From contig JAOQAL010000514.1 in NCBI GenBank assembly GCA_025963615.1, positions 1 to 13,698 on the forward strand: a stretch of 13,698 nucleotides of DNA, given 5' to 3'. This document shows, one piece after another, positions 1 to 7,605 of this stretch; the first letter of the stretch is position 1; each line of letters starts with the position of its first letter. A model generated the notes under the pieces. It had not been told where the DNA came from. It worked only from the letters and a program-made list of their open reading frames with translations, and searched no databases. The position numbers were made by a program, and so were the translations under genes. Origin of the DNA: Chitinophagaceae bacterium. Its GTDB lineage: Bacteria; Bacteroidota; Bacteroidia; Chitinophagales; Chitinophagaceae.

Positions 1-2
1 TA

Positions 3-218
3 TTATTCAATACTGAACGTAGCCAAATAGATTTATTTACTGCAAGAAACAAAAGGCTTTTACCTGAGGGGCCAGGTGCATTAGGATATTACATTGGATT
101 TAAAATTTGCGAAAATTACACACTGCACCATGGGGCAAACTCATGGAAAAACATTTTCACATTGCCTGTGAACGACCTTTTAAAACAATCAGGGATTATG
201 TCAGAAGGGGCAAATTAA
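3..218 (+). CDS. C-terminal fragment of GldB/DUF2268-like predicted Zn-dependent protease (5' end outside window)
   Basis: An open frame runs from the left edge (first full codon at base 3) to a TAA at 216-218, giving 71 residues of a C-terminus; the start lies outside the window. The visible part has a PGALGYYIGFKICENY segment at about residues 27-42. It resembles the C-terminal Gly-rich, (W/Y)xGxxIxxxY segment of GldB-like and DUF2268-type proteins of Bacteroidota. It is followed by a helix-rich tail ending near KQSGIMSEGAN, comparable with the usual 'dp..fL..SGy' ending. In those families the HExxH site lies well upstream, so it cannot be checked here. The next gene starts 72 bases downstream on the same strand and also looks like a zinc peptidase, so the two could be co-transcribed. 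The reading frame is well supported as coding; the family call is pattern recognition from a short tail and could be wrong. Confidence 0.5.
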   Translation, partial: LFNTERSQIDLFTARNKRLLPEGPGALGYYIGFKICENYTLHHGANSWKNIFTLPVNDLLKQSGIMSEGAN

Positions 219-290
219 TTTGTAAAACTAAGTGGTGCCGTGATTTATTTACTTCAATATTTTAAAAAATAACATTATCAATAACTGAGT

Positions 291-1364
291 ATGAAAAAAA
301 TTATACAAATAGTAATCCTTTTTATTATCGTGTTATCACCAGGTTTTTCCAATTCTTATGATTTAAAACCCCATGTAAATAACCATTTTAAATTACGAAG
401 CGGGCAAGAGAATTATACCGATACAAAATCCATAGATATTGGCGGTATGACTCTTGTTATCTCTGGCTCATGGACGGCGCAGGTGTTTCATATCGTTGAT
501 CAATTGTCTGAATGGAACCAATATGCTCATCGCCAATATATTCGCTGGGCATCGAAGACGCTTATTCTTAACCAGCAAGATCGGGACTTGCTTGGTCGGC
601 ATGCGGCGTTAAGAAAGGCACACACTAATTCGGATGATTTCGATCAGTCCTTTTTGACAGATATGTCTATTGATGATGCAGCAACTGCATCAGTTAATGC
701 TAAGCGGCTATCTTCGTCAGAAGCCGTTCAGGAACAAGAAATACTTTCATATTTCTCTATCCGGCTTGAGGTATTACGTCAACTTAGTGCCTTACAGGTA
801 GGTAGTTTTTATAAACGACTCGAAGCGCAGAAAGCGTTGACTGGTGCATTTGTCAAAAAATTGCGGAACTTTACGCAAACTAAAGGAAAGCTGATCGTAC
901 CGGTATTTCTTGTTGTAAACCCTGAGGACGGAAGCGGGGGCGGTGAGGCCAACGGAGGCCGGTTGGTTATCGAAGTGCAGGAACATCCAGATCCGCTTTC
1001 GGGACTTATTCATGAATCGCTGCATTGGTTGCTTGCACCATATAAAGAACAAATAAAGACCGCGGCGGATTCGGTCGGAATCGGTTGGCAAGTGCTCAAT
1101 GAAGGAATCGCTTATGCAATGGCACCTGGTCTGATAGAGGATGCCGGGGCGGCTGACCCGCTCGCGGATGCGCTTGTGCGAAATGTTTCACAGGGAAAAT
1201 CATCTGCGGACCAGTATACACAATTTTATATGACAGCCCTCTTAATACGTCCGTTGTTACGATCCGCATTACAAAATGGAGAGAATATTAACTCATTTCT
1301 TCCTAAGGCGATTGATAAATTACACAAAATATACGGAACGCAACCGCGTTCAAAAACAGATTGA
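291..1364 (+). CDS. Exported putative zinc metallopeptidase (HExxH ... NEG), gluzincin-like
   Basis: This is a 357-residue protein. Residues 1-21 form a Lys-Lys plus hydrophobic signal peptide (KKIIQIVILFIIVLSPGFS) without an evident lipobox cysteine, so export to the periplasm or beyond is likely. HESLH at 241-245 matches the HExxH zinc-binding and catalytic motif: His241 and His245 would be ligands and Glu242 the general base. NEGIAYA at 270-276 follows 25 residues later and offers Glu271 as a third ligand, the arrangement typical of gluzincin-clan peptidases. A Gly-rich stretch (DGSGGGEANGG) at 213-223 precedes the active site and may be a loop; the region from about 60 to 200 looks helical. 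I do not recognise a named family and cannot give a substrate. The ATG start is supported by the signal peptide directly after it; no Shine-Dalgarno is visible, as is usual in Bacteroidota. The upstream gene also looks like a Zn protease. Confidence 0.7.
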   Translation: MKKIIQIVILFIIVLSPGFSNSYDLKPHVNNHFKLRSGQENYTDTKSIDIGGMTLVISGSWTAQVFHIVDQLSEWNQYAHRQYIRWASKTLILNQQDRDLLGRHAALRKAHTNSDDFDQSFLTDMSIDDAATASVNAKRLSSSEAVQEQEILSYFSIRLEVLRQLSALQVGSFYKRLEAQKALTGAFVKKLRNFTQTKGKLIVPVFLVVNPEDGSGGGEANGGRLVIEVQEHPDPLSGLIHESLHWLLAPYKEQIKTAADSVGIGWQVLNEGIAYAMAPGLIEDAGAADPLADALVRNVSQGKSSADQYTQFYMTALLIRPLLRSALQNGENINSFLPKAIDKLHKIYGTQPRSKTD

Positions 1365-1740
1365 CACCTGAGGATGAATTTCTCTTTTATGAAAGGTTAT
1401 ATTTTTTCCAATGAAGTAAACTCGTAGACCTTATTACATAGCCATGTATCTCAATAAAATCATGCCAATCCTATTGAAGAAAGGGTATAAGAGTAGAAAT
1501 GGGCGGCATACGAAGATATACTTTCATCGGATGGTTCTCGGGTAGTGGTCTTATTCCAATAATTAATTGCACTCGTTGTATCGAACTCGTACACCATGCG
1601 TTCGGATATGGAACAAACCTGTTTGCTGATTTTATTTAACTATCTAATTATCAACATACTAAAATATGGCATAGATATTAAAGTACGTTAAATTGCATTT
1701 TCAAATGGCTTGCTCTTTTATTTTTCATTAAAAAAATATC
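1365..1740. other. 376-base intergenic gap with no convincing gene
   Basis: The stretch separates the metallopeptidase from permease A. It holds only short open frames: one of 46 codons on the + strand (1499-1639) and one of 45 codons on the - strand (1460-1597). Neither shows a recognisable domain, signal or initiation context. The last 100 bases before 1741 are very AT-rich and would be a natural place for the promoter of the permease array. I could not find a clean match to the Bacteroidota consensus (TTG about 20 bases before TAnnTTTG). No clear inverted-repeat terminator is visible after the stop at 1364. The minus-strand frame could be a degraded gene remnant, but this is not supported further. 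Confidence 0.5.
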
Positions 1741-4149
1741 ATGGTTAAGAATTACTTAAAAACCGCGTGGCGCAGCTTATCCAGGAACAAGAGCTATGCT
1801 GTCATTAATATTTCAGGGTTAGCAATCGGCATTGCAGCTTGCCTGTTAATTTTTCTTATCGTTCAATTTGAAACCAGCTTCGACAATTTTCACAAAAAGA
1901 AAGATCATATCGTCAGGATTTTTACCGAATCTAAGAAACCGGCAGGAATCAGTTATGAATCTGGTGTTCCCTTACCTACGGCTGAAGGATTACGTTTAGA
2001 CTATCCTCAACTGGAGGTCGCCTCGATATTTAAAAATAAAGGACAAATTACTATTACCAATAATAACCAGGTTCTAAAGAAATTTAAAGAACCAGACATC
2101 TATTTTGCTGAGCCAGAATTTTTCGATGTTTTTGATTTTGATTTTCTATCAGGTGATAAGAAAACAGCTCTGAAGGAACCAAATACAGTTTTATTAACAC
2201 AGGATGTTGCGGCAAAATATTTTGGAAATTGGCGGGATGCTATCGGTAAAAACATTACCTATGAAAACAAAAATATTTTGAAGGTAACCGGTATCTTAAA
2301 GAATATGCCGGTAAACACGGATTTTAACCTCCAGATTGTGGTATCGTATGCAACACTAAACAATACCTATTTTAAGGAGGACCTGACAGATTGGGTAAGC
2401 AATTTCAGCTATTCTCATTGTTTCGTGGTATTACCGGGAAATTTATCTGTAGACCGGTTCAATACAGATCTGGCATCCTTTGTCAAAAAACACAAGCCCG
2501 CTGGGTATGCAAAAGTTGGAATGACTGCTATACCGTTGCTCGAAATGCACTATGACTCCAGGGCCGGGGTTTTTAGCGGACGCACATTTAGCAAGCAACT
2601 TATCAATGCCATCAGCCTTATTGGAATGTTCTTGCTGGTCATTGCCTGTGTCAATTTCATTAATCTGGCCACAGCCCAGGCCGTTAACCGCTCAAAGGAG
2701 GTTGGGGTACGTAAAGTGCTTGGCAGCAATCGTAGACAACTGGTCATGCAGTTTATGAGTGAAACATTTATCATCACATTTTTTGCAGTCTTGCTGGCGA
2801 TTGCGGCGGCAGGTGCCGCGCTGCCCTATTTAAACAAATTGCTCGAAATAGAACTCACCAGTTCCTTTATTTATGATCCGGTGATTTTATTATTCCTTGG
2901 GGGCCTGATTGTTGGCGTAACCTTCCTGGCGGGCTTTTACCCGGCAATGGTTTTGTCCGGCTTCAACCCAATTATGGCGTTGAAAAGTAAAATCACAGTC
3001 AGGAGCGCCGGCGGTATATCTTTAAGGAGGGCATTGGTGGTTTTGCAATTTTGCATTGCCCAGGTATTGGTAATCGGTACATTGGTGATCATCAGCCAGA
3101 TGGACTATTTTAAAAATAGATCTTTAGGCTTTGATAAAGATGCGATCATAAATGTGGCGGTTCCAACGGATAGTTTAAGCCAAACAAGAAAAGACGGGCT
3201 GCGAAATCAGCTCTTACAGCAACCTGGAATAAAAGCCGTAAGCTTTAGTTATGCAAGCCCCTCAGACAACGGAAGCTGGAGTACTGACTTTAAGTTCAAC
3301 AATTCATCAAAGAAAACTGATTTTAATGCCAATTTAAAATGGGCCGATCCGGAATATTTCAAACTGTATAACCTTAAATTTGTGGCCGGCCATCCTTACG
3401 AAAAAAGCAACCAGGTGCGGGGATATGTGGTTAACGAAACCTTGCTTAAAAAATTAGGCATAAACGATCCAAAGGATGCCATCGGAAAAATCATTAATAT
3501 ATTTGATGATAAAACCAAGCTTGCTCCTATTGTTGGCGTAATAAAGGATTTCAATGTAACTTCCTTGCGGAAAGAGATTCCCGCTGTGATCATGGGTTCA
3601 TGGCCGGATGTATACCAAAATATTGACATCAAGCTACAAGGCGGTGATATGAAGCAGTCGCTTGCTTCGGTAGGAAAATTATGGAGCAGCACTTTCACAG
3701 AGAACGTCTATGAGTTCACGTTCCTTGATGAAAAGGTCGCCAAATTTTACAGCAAAGAAGATCAGCTCTCCCAATTATATAAAGTATTTGCCGGCATTGC
3801 AATCTTCATTTCTTGTCTTGGGTTGTACGGTTTAATATCCTTTATGGCTGTACAGAAAACCAAGGAAGTGGGCATTCGCAAAACCCTTGGTGCATCAGTG
3901 GGGCATATTGTTTACCTATTCTCTAAAGAATTTACGCTGCTTATTATTGTTGCTTTTGCGATATCGGGTCCCATTGGCTATTATTTTATGCATAGTTGGT
4001 TACAGGCGTTTAGCTATAGGATAACTATAGGGCCAGGCATATTTTTATTGGCGATGGCGGTTTCGGTTGTTATCGCATGGCTAACCGTTGGGTATAAAGC
4101 GGTAACAGCAGCATTGGCAAACCCGGTTAAAAGCCTAAGGAGCGAGTAA
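1741..4149 (+). CDS. FtsX/MacB-type ABC transporter permease A (fused double module)
   Basis: This 802-residue protein is an inner-membrane permease of the FtsX-like family with MacB-type periplasmic domains. The N-terminus MVKNYLKTAWRSLSRNK leads into TM1 at about 20-42. A periplasmic domain follows (about 45-285), then TM2 (289-312), a cytoplasmic EVGVRKVLG segment (320-328), TM3 (344-364) and TM4 (378-400) ending in FYPAMVLSGFNP (399-410). The second half repeats this plan: TM5 (430-452), periplasmic domain (455-680), TM6 (680-702), EVGIRKTLG (709-717), TM7 (about 730-750) and TM8 (about 765-790), ending NPVKSLRSE. One chain therefore holds both halves that MacB builds as a homodimer. The family uses ATP hydrolysed by a separate subunit to drive a mechanical change in the periplasm, but no ATPase is encoded nearby and the substrate is unknown. 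It is first in the array; its stop lies 49 bases before the GNAT-like start. A decayed copy of its 3' end lies at 4682-4813. Confidence 0.93.
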   Translation: MVKNYLKTAWRSLSRNKSYAVINISGLAIGIAACLLIFLIVQFETSFDNFHKKKDHIVRIFTESKKPAGISYESGVPLPTAEGLRLDYPQLEVASIFKNKGQITITNNNQVLKKFKEPDIYFAEPEFFDVFDFDFLSGDKKTALKEPNTVLLTQDVAAKYFGNWRDAIGKNITYENKNILKVTGILKNMPVNTDFNLQIVVSYATLNNTYFKEDLTDWVSNFSYSHCFVVLPGNLSVDRFNTDLASFVKKHKPAGYAKVGMTAIPLLEMHYDSRAGVFSGRTFSKQLINAISLIGMFLLVIACVNFINLATAQAVNRSKEVGVRKVLGSNRRQLVMQFMSETFIITFFAVLLAIAAAGAALPYLNKLLEIELTSSFIYDPVILLFLGGLIVGVTFLAGFYPAMVLSGFNPIMALKSKITVRSAGGISLRRALVVLQFCIAQVLVIGTLVIISQMDYFKNRSLGFDKDAIINVAVPTDSLSQTRKDGLRNQLLQQPGIKAVSFSYASPSDNGSWSTDFKFNNSSKKTDFNANLKWADPEYFKLYNLKFVAGHPYEKSNQVRGYVVNETLLKKLGINDPKDAIGKIINIFDDKTKLAPIVGVIKDFNVTSLRKEIPAVIMGSWPDVYQNIDIKLQGGDMKQSLASVGKLWSSTFTENVYEFTFLDEKVAKFYSKEDQLSQLYKVFAGIAIFISCLGLYGLISFMAVQKTKEVGIRKTLGASVGHIVYLFSKEFTLLIIVAFAISGPIGYYFMHSWLQAFSYRITIGPGIFLLAMAVSVVIAWLTVGYKAVTAALANPVKSLRSE

Positions 4150-4198
4150 GGGTTATATATAATATGATTTACGGTGGGTACTTAGTTCTTTGTTATCA

Positions 4199-4675
4199 AT
4201 GAAAGCAATCCTGAAAAATACCATTACTGCACTGATCCGTCGATTGTTAGCGCTGAGATACCTATTAGAGCAAGCGCCAACCCGGTCCTTTCAAGAATGT
4301 GTTGAACAACAGGAAGAACTTACAATCCGTGAAGTGGTAATCAACGATATCCCGGCTTTAGCCGAGCTCTATATCTTAGCCTGTGCAAAGACCTCCTGGA
4401 ATATCAAGGAACCGTCAAAGGCTAAACAACGGGCCTTGATACCGCAAAAACAACTTGAGATGATTGAAGGTAGCTGTTTTTTCCTGGTGGTCGAAAACAT
4501 ACAAGGGAAATTGGTAGGCTTTGCCAAAGGAAAAAGGTATAACCGCGAAGAGCTATCGATCTGCTCGGGCGAATTGACTAAGCTTTATTTGCTCAGTGCA
4601 TATAATGGAATGGGTTTGGAAGCTAAATTGATAGACGCGGCCGCTCAGAAGATTTTAGGAATGGGGTTATCATGA
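4199..4675 (+). CDS. GNAT-like acetyltransferase, apparently truncated at the C-terminus (possible pseudogene)
   Basis: I take the ATG at 4199 (158 residues); an in-frame TTG at 4190 would add only MLS and is less likely. Residues 1-40 are a basic and helical lead (KAILKNTITALIRRLLALRYL). The GNAT start is LTIREVVINDIPALAELY (41-58), followed by FFLVVE (94-99), GKLVGFAKGKRYN (103-115) and GELTKLYLLSAY (124-135). The acetyl-CoA pyrophosphate loop, normally Q/RxxGxG/A, reads NGMGLE (136-141), so its first residue is Asn and its last Gly is Glu. The protein stops at 158, right after the helix that follows this loop, so strands 5-7 and the C-terminal Tyr helix of a normal GNAT fold are absent. 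The stop lies within a few bases of where a relic of permease A begins, so the 3' part was probably lost in a rearrangement. Family: fairly sure; activity: doubtful. Substrate unknown. Confidence 0.65.
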   Translation: MKAILKNTITALIRRLLALRYLLEQAPTRSFQECVEQQEELTIREVVINDIPALAELYILACAKTSWNIKEPSKAKQRALIPQKQLEMIEGSCFFLVVENIQGKLVGFAKGKRYNREELSICSGELTKLYLLSAYNGMGLEAKLIDAAAQKILGMGLS

Positions 4676-4681
4676 TTTGCC

Positions 4682-4813
4682 GCAGTAATGGTTTCGGTGG
4701 TAGTCGCATGGCTAACCGTTGATATAAAGCCATAACAGTAGTATTACCAAATCTGATGAAAAGCCTGAAGAGCGGTGAGGTCTTTATAAAATATGATTTA
4801 TGTTGAGCACTTA
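4682..4813 (+). pseudogene. Decayed duplicate of the 3' end and downstream spacer of permease A
   Basis: This stretch aligns with 4051-4184, the last ~33 codons of permease A plus the bases after its stop. I count by eye about three quarters identical positions. Blocks of exact match include TCGCATGGCTAACCGTTG (4704-4721) and AATATGATTT (shared with 4171-4180 downstream of A). A one-base deletion after the first of these blocks shifts the frame, and the A stop codon is not conserved (the relic reads GGTGAGG there), so it cannot be a working gene end. The relic can still be read locally as PNLMKSLKSGE, matching NPVKSLRSE of A. Similarity ends near the CTTA at 4810-4813, which in A lies 15 bases before the GNAT-like ATG. 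It is best read as the remnant of a former tandem copy. Confidence 0.8.
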
Positions 4814-4918
4814 AGTTAACTTAAAAACAATTTATCAATTGATCTAATGAAGGTCAGAAGAGTAGAATTTATACCCTGTTTGAGTTTCAATAATAAAACA
4901 TTATAAATTTCCAGCATC

Positions 4919-7387
4919 ATGATAAAAAATTATTTAAAGATTGCCTTTCGAAACCTTGAAAGAAATAAATTTTACTCTTTCCTGAATATTATTGGATTAG
5001 CGGCGGGTATTTGTGTGTTCATGCTGATTGCACAATATGTTGTATTTGAACGCAGTTATGAAAGCTTTATTCCTGATAGGGCTAATATCTACCGGGTTAG
5101 TCTTCAGTCTTACCGCAGCAATCAATTGATTTTAGCTACTGCGCAAAATTATCCCGGTGTAGGGCCGGAAATGAAAAATGAAATACCTGAAGTAATTAAC
5201 TATGCCCGTTTGCTAAACATGGGATATAGAAATAATATCGTTATTACCAATGAAAATGCGAAACCAAATCCAATTGCCTTTAATCAAAGAAAATTCCTTT
5301 ATGCGGACGCTTCTTTCCTGTCCATGATGAGCTACCAAATGGCAGCAGGTAACGCGAGTTCCGCTTTAGCTATGCCAAATACGGCAGTGATTTCGGAGAA
5401 ATACGCAAAAATGTATTTTGGTAAAGAAGATGCCATCGGTAAAACCTTGCGATTGCAAGATGACGATTTAAATGATCAATTGGTAACTGTAACGGGCGTT
5501 TTTAAAAACCTCCCTTCAAATACACATTTAAAGTTTGATGTTTTATTTTCCTACAAAACTTTATTCAGTGATGATAAGTCCCGCCAGCGATTTGATCAAA
5601 ACTGGACCCGTGAAAATATGTTTACCTACATTCGGTTGCGGCCAGGTACCGATCCCAAAATTGTAGAAGGAAAGCTGGCGGCTATTACTAATAAATACAG
5701 GACTCCGTTAAATCAGGGCAATGAAAAACAAAGACTCAGCCTTCAATCATTGAGTGACATTCATCTTTATTCAGATCTGGCGGAAGAACCGGAACCCAAC
5801 GGGAGTGCTAATACAGTTTTCTTTATCAGTCTTATCGGGATATTTGTCTTAATGATTGCCTGGATCAATTATGTAAATCTTGCAACCGCAAGATCAATAA
5901 GCCGTGCCAAGGAAATCGGGGTTAGAAAAGTGGCCGGGGCTTTTAAACATCAATTGATATTTCAATTCCTGACGGAAGCTGCGTTAATAAATTTACTTTC
6001 ACTGGTCATTGCTTATGCAATGGTGGTGTTTATATTGCCCTATTTTAACACTATTTCAGGGCTCTCTTTGAATATTTCTTATCTGACCAAATCATGGTAT
6101 ATTGGATTACTATTTATTATTTGGCTTATTGGATCATTGCTTTCAGGCTTTTATCCTGCCTGGGTGTTATCCTCGTTCAAACCGGTAGTGGTATTAAAAG
6201 GGCAGTTAAAAAACGCAACAAGTGGTATTCTGTTACGTAAGGGGCTGGTAGTTACCCAATTTATGGCTTCCGTTGCATTGATAGCAGGCACATTCATTGT
6301 GTATGCTCAATTAGATTTTATGCGGAACCGCAATATCGGTATGAATATTAACCAGGTATTGGTGATCGCCCGTCCCGGTCTTACCCCTGGTGGCCGGGGT
6401 GATTCGGCTTATAATGCCGCAATCGATGTTTTCAGGAATGAACTAAAAAGCAGTCCGGCGATTGAAGCGGTTTCAACCTCAATGACTATTCCGGGAAAAC
6501 AACGTGAGTATAAGGAGACGATAAGAAATACGGGTACAAGTTCGGGTGGAATTATCGTTCGCACGAATAGTATGGATAATGATTTTCTGAATGTGTTTAA
6601 AATGAGGCTTGTCGCAGGAAGAAACTTTTCAAAGGACTACCCACGCGATCCGGAAACCTCCATTATTATCACTGAATCGGCTGCTCATTTATTGGGCTAT
6701 ACAAAAACAGGCGATGCGATTGGGAAATCGGTTACTTTGGTAGACGACCGTGGCAAGAACCGTATTATTGTCGGCGTGGTGAACGATTATCACCAGGTGT
6801 CTTTAAAGAAACATTTGGAACCGGGCATGTTCTATTGTGCCTTATATGGAGGAGGGTACTATTCGGTACGTATTAATATTAACCATCTTTCACAAACTAT
6901 ACTGCATGTACAGCAATCCTGGGCAAAGGCCTTTCCTGGAAATCCTTTTGAGTATTTTTTTCTCGATGATTATTTTAATCAACAGTATTCCAATGAGCAG
7001 AAATTTGGAAAATTGTTCACCACATTTGCGATTTTCGCCATAATCATCAGCTGCCTTGGGTTGTTTGGCCTTTCTGCGTTCACGGCAACACAACGCGTCA
7101 AAGAGATTGGTATACGTAAAGTATTAGGCGCTTCTGTAATCAATATCACAGCGATGTTGTCGAAAGATTTTTTAAAACTGGTCATAATAGCAGTAGCCAT
7201 TGCATCCCCTGTGGCATGGCTTGTAATGGATAAATGGCTTCAGGATTTTGCCTATCATATCAATATCAGTTTATGGACGTTTATTTGCGCGGGTTTGGGG
7301 GCGATGTTTATTGCGTTGGTTACCGTAAGTTTCCAGGCAATAAAAGCCGCAATAATGAACCCGGTAAAAAGTCTAAGATCAGAATAA
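4919..7387 (+). CDS. FtsX/MacB-type ABC transporter permease B (fused double module)
   Basis: An 822-residue paralogue of permease A, and the longest of the four. MIKNYLKIAFRNLERNK precedes TM1 (about 20-42). A periplasmic domain reaches about residue 300, with TM2 at 301-323, EIGVRKVAG at 332-340, TM3 and TM4 following, and FYPAWVLSSFKPVVVLKG from 411. The second module begins with LLRKGLVVTQFMASVALIAG (TM5), then a periplasmic domain, TM6 (701-722), EIGIRKVLG (729-737), TM7 and TM8, ending NPVKSLRSE. Compared with A, C and D, the first coupling-type segment has Ala instead of Leu before the last Gly. The ATG at 4919 aligns exactly with the family N-terminus; the 105 bases between the preceding relic and this start show no clear promoter. 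The final codons and the 40 bases after the stop are homologous to those of permease C, so B and C ends probably share a recent origin or were homogenised by gene conversion. Substrate and ATPase partner unknown. Confidence 0.93.
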   Translation: MIKNYLKIAFRNLERNKFYSFLNIIGLAAGICVFMLIAQYVVFERSYESFIPDRANIYRVSLQSYRSNQLILATAQNYPGVGPEMKNEIPEVINYARLLNMGYRNNIVITNENAKPNPIAFNQRKFLYADASFLSMMSYQMAAGNASSALAMPNTAVISEKYAKMYFGKEDAIGKTLRLQDDDLNDQLVTVTGVFKNLPSNTHLKFDVLFSYKTLFSDDKSRQRFDQNWTRENMFTYIRLRPGTDPKIVEGKLAAITNKYRTPLNQGNEKQRLSLQSLSDIHLYSDLAEEPEPNGSANTVFFISLIGIFVLMIAWINYVNLATARSISRAKEIGVRKVAGAFKHQLIFQFLTEAALINLLSLVIAYAMVVFILPYFNTISGLSLNISYLTKSWYIGLLFIIWLIGSLLSGFYPAWVLSSFKPVVVLKGQLKNATSGILLRKGLVVTQFMASVALIAGTFIVYAQLDFMRNRNIGMNINQVLVIARPGLTPGGRGDSAYNAAIDVFRNELKSSPAIEAVSTSMTIPGKQREYKETIRNTGTSSGGIIVRTNSMDNDFLNVFKMRLVAGRNFSKDYPRDPETSIIITESAAHLLGYTKTGDAIGKSVTLVDDRGKNRIIVGVVNDYHQVSLKKHLEPGMFYCALYGGGYYSVRININHLSQTILHVQQSWAKAFPGNPFEYFFLDDYFNQQYSNEQKFGKLFTTFAIFAIIISCLGLFGLSAFTATQRVKEIGIRKVLGASVINITAMLSKDFLKLVIIAVAIASPVAWLVMDKWLQDFAYHINISLWTFICAGLGAMFIALVTVSFQAIKAAIMNPVKSLRSE

Positions 7388-7427
7388 AACCCAATATCAT
7401 GAATTTGCAACCTTAAACATAACGAAT

Positions 7428-7550
7428 ATGCTTAAAAATTATCATCGGATAGCTGCTAAGAATAAGATCATCACAGCCTTCAATATATTGGTGTTTGCTC
7501 AAGGTATTACTTCATTTATACTGATCGCCCGAGTAAGCGGCTATAAATAA
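7428..7550 (+). pseudogene. 5' relic of a permease D duplicate (40-codon remnant frame)
   Basis: Bases 7428-7529 match the start of permease D (10104-10217) at 96 of 102 aligned positions by my count. There is one 12-base in-frame deletion between two GGAT repeats (CATTCTTAGGAT of D is missing). Homology ends abruptly after CTGATCGCC at 7529. The frame then continues through unrelated codons to TAA at 7548-7550, giving a 40-residue frame starting MLKNYHRIAAKNK and ending ARVSGYK. Four of the six substitutions fall in two places that change GLAAG of TM1 to VFAQG. The 40 bases upstream also match the C-D spacer, so this is a whole junction duplicated, not only a gene start. It most likely does nothing; a tiny single-TM protein is formally possible because start, stop and frame are intact. 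Confidence 0.85.
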
Positions 7551-7605
7551 ATTTTTATGCCGTTAAGTAACTAAATGATTGAATTAACAAACTAAATCGG
7601 TTACT

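Noticed and set aside
1460..1597. Minus-strand 45-codon open frame in the gap before permease A (starts MVYEFDTTSAINYWNK)
   Set aside because: The translation looks protein-like, but it is short, has no recognisable domain and no supporting context. It could be a gene remnant but I cannot show it.
1499..1639. Plus-strand 46-codon open frame in the same gap
   Set aside because: It overlaps the minus-strand frame, has no domain or plausible upstream signal, and is short enough to arise by chance.
4190..4198. TTG-initiated extension of the GNAT-like gene
   Set aside because: It adds only three residues; the ATG at 4199 is the more plausible start.
4676..4918. Mobile element as the cause of the GNAT-like gene's position between two permease ends
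   Set aside because: The flanking repeats are copies of the permease A end and spacer, not terminal inverted repeats, and no transposase or target duplication is visible; duplication and deletion explain it better.
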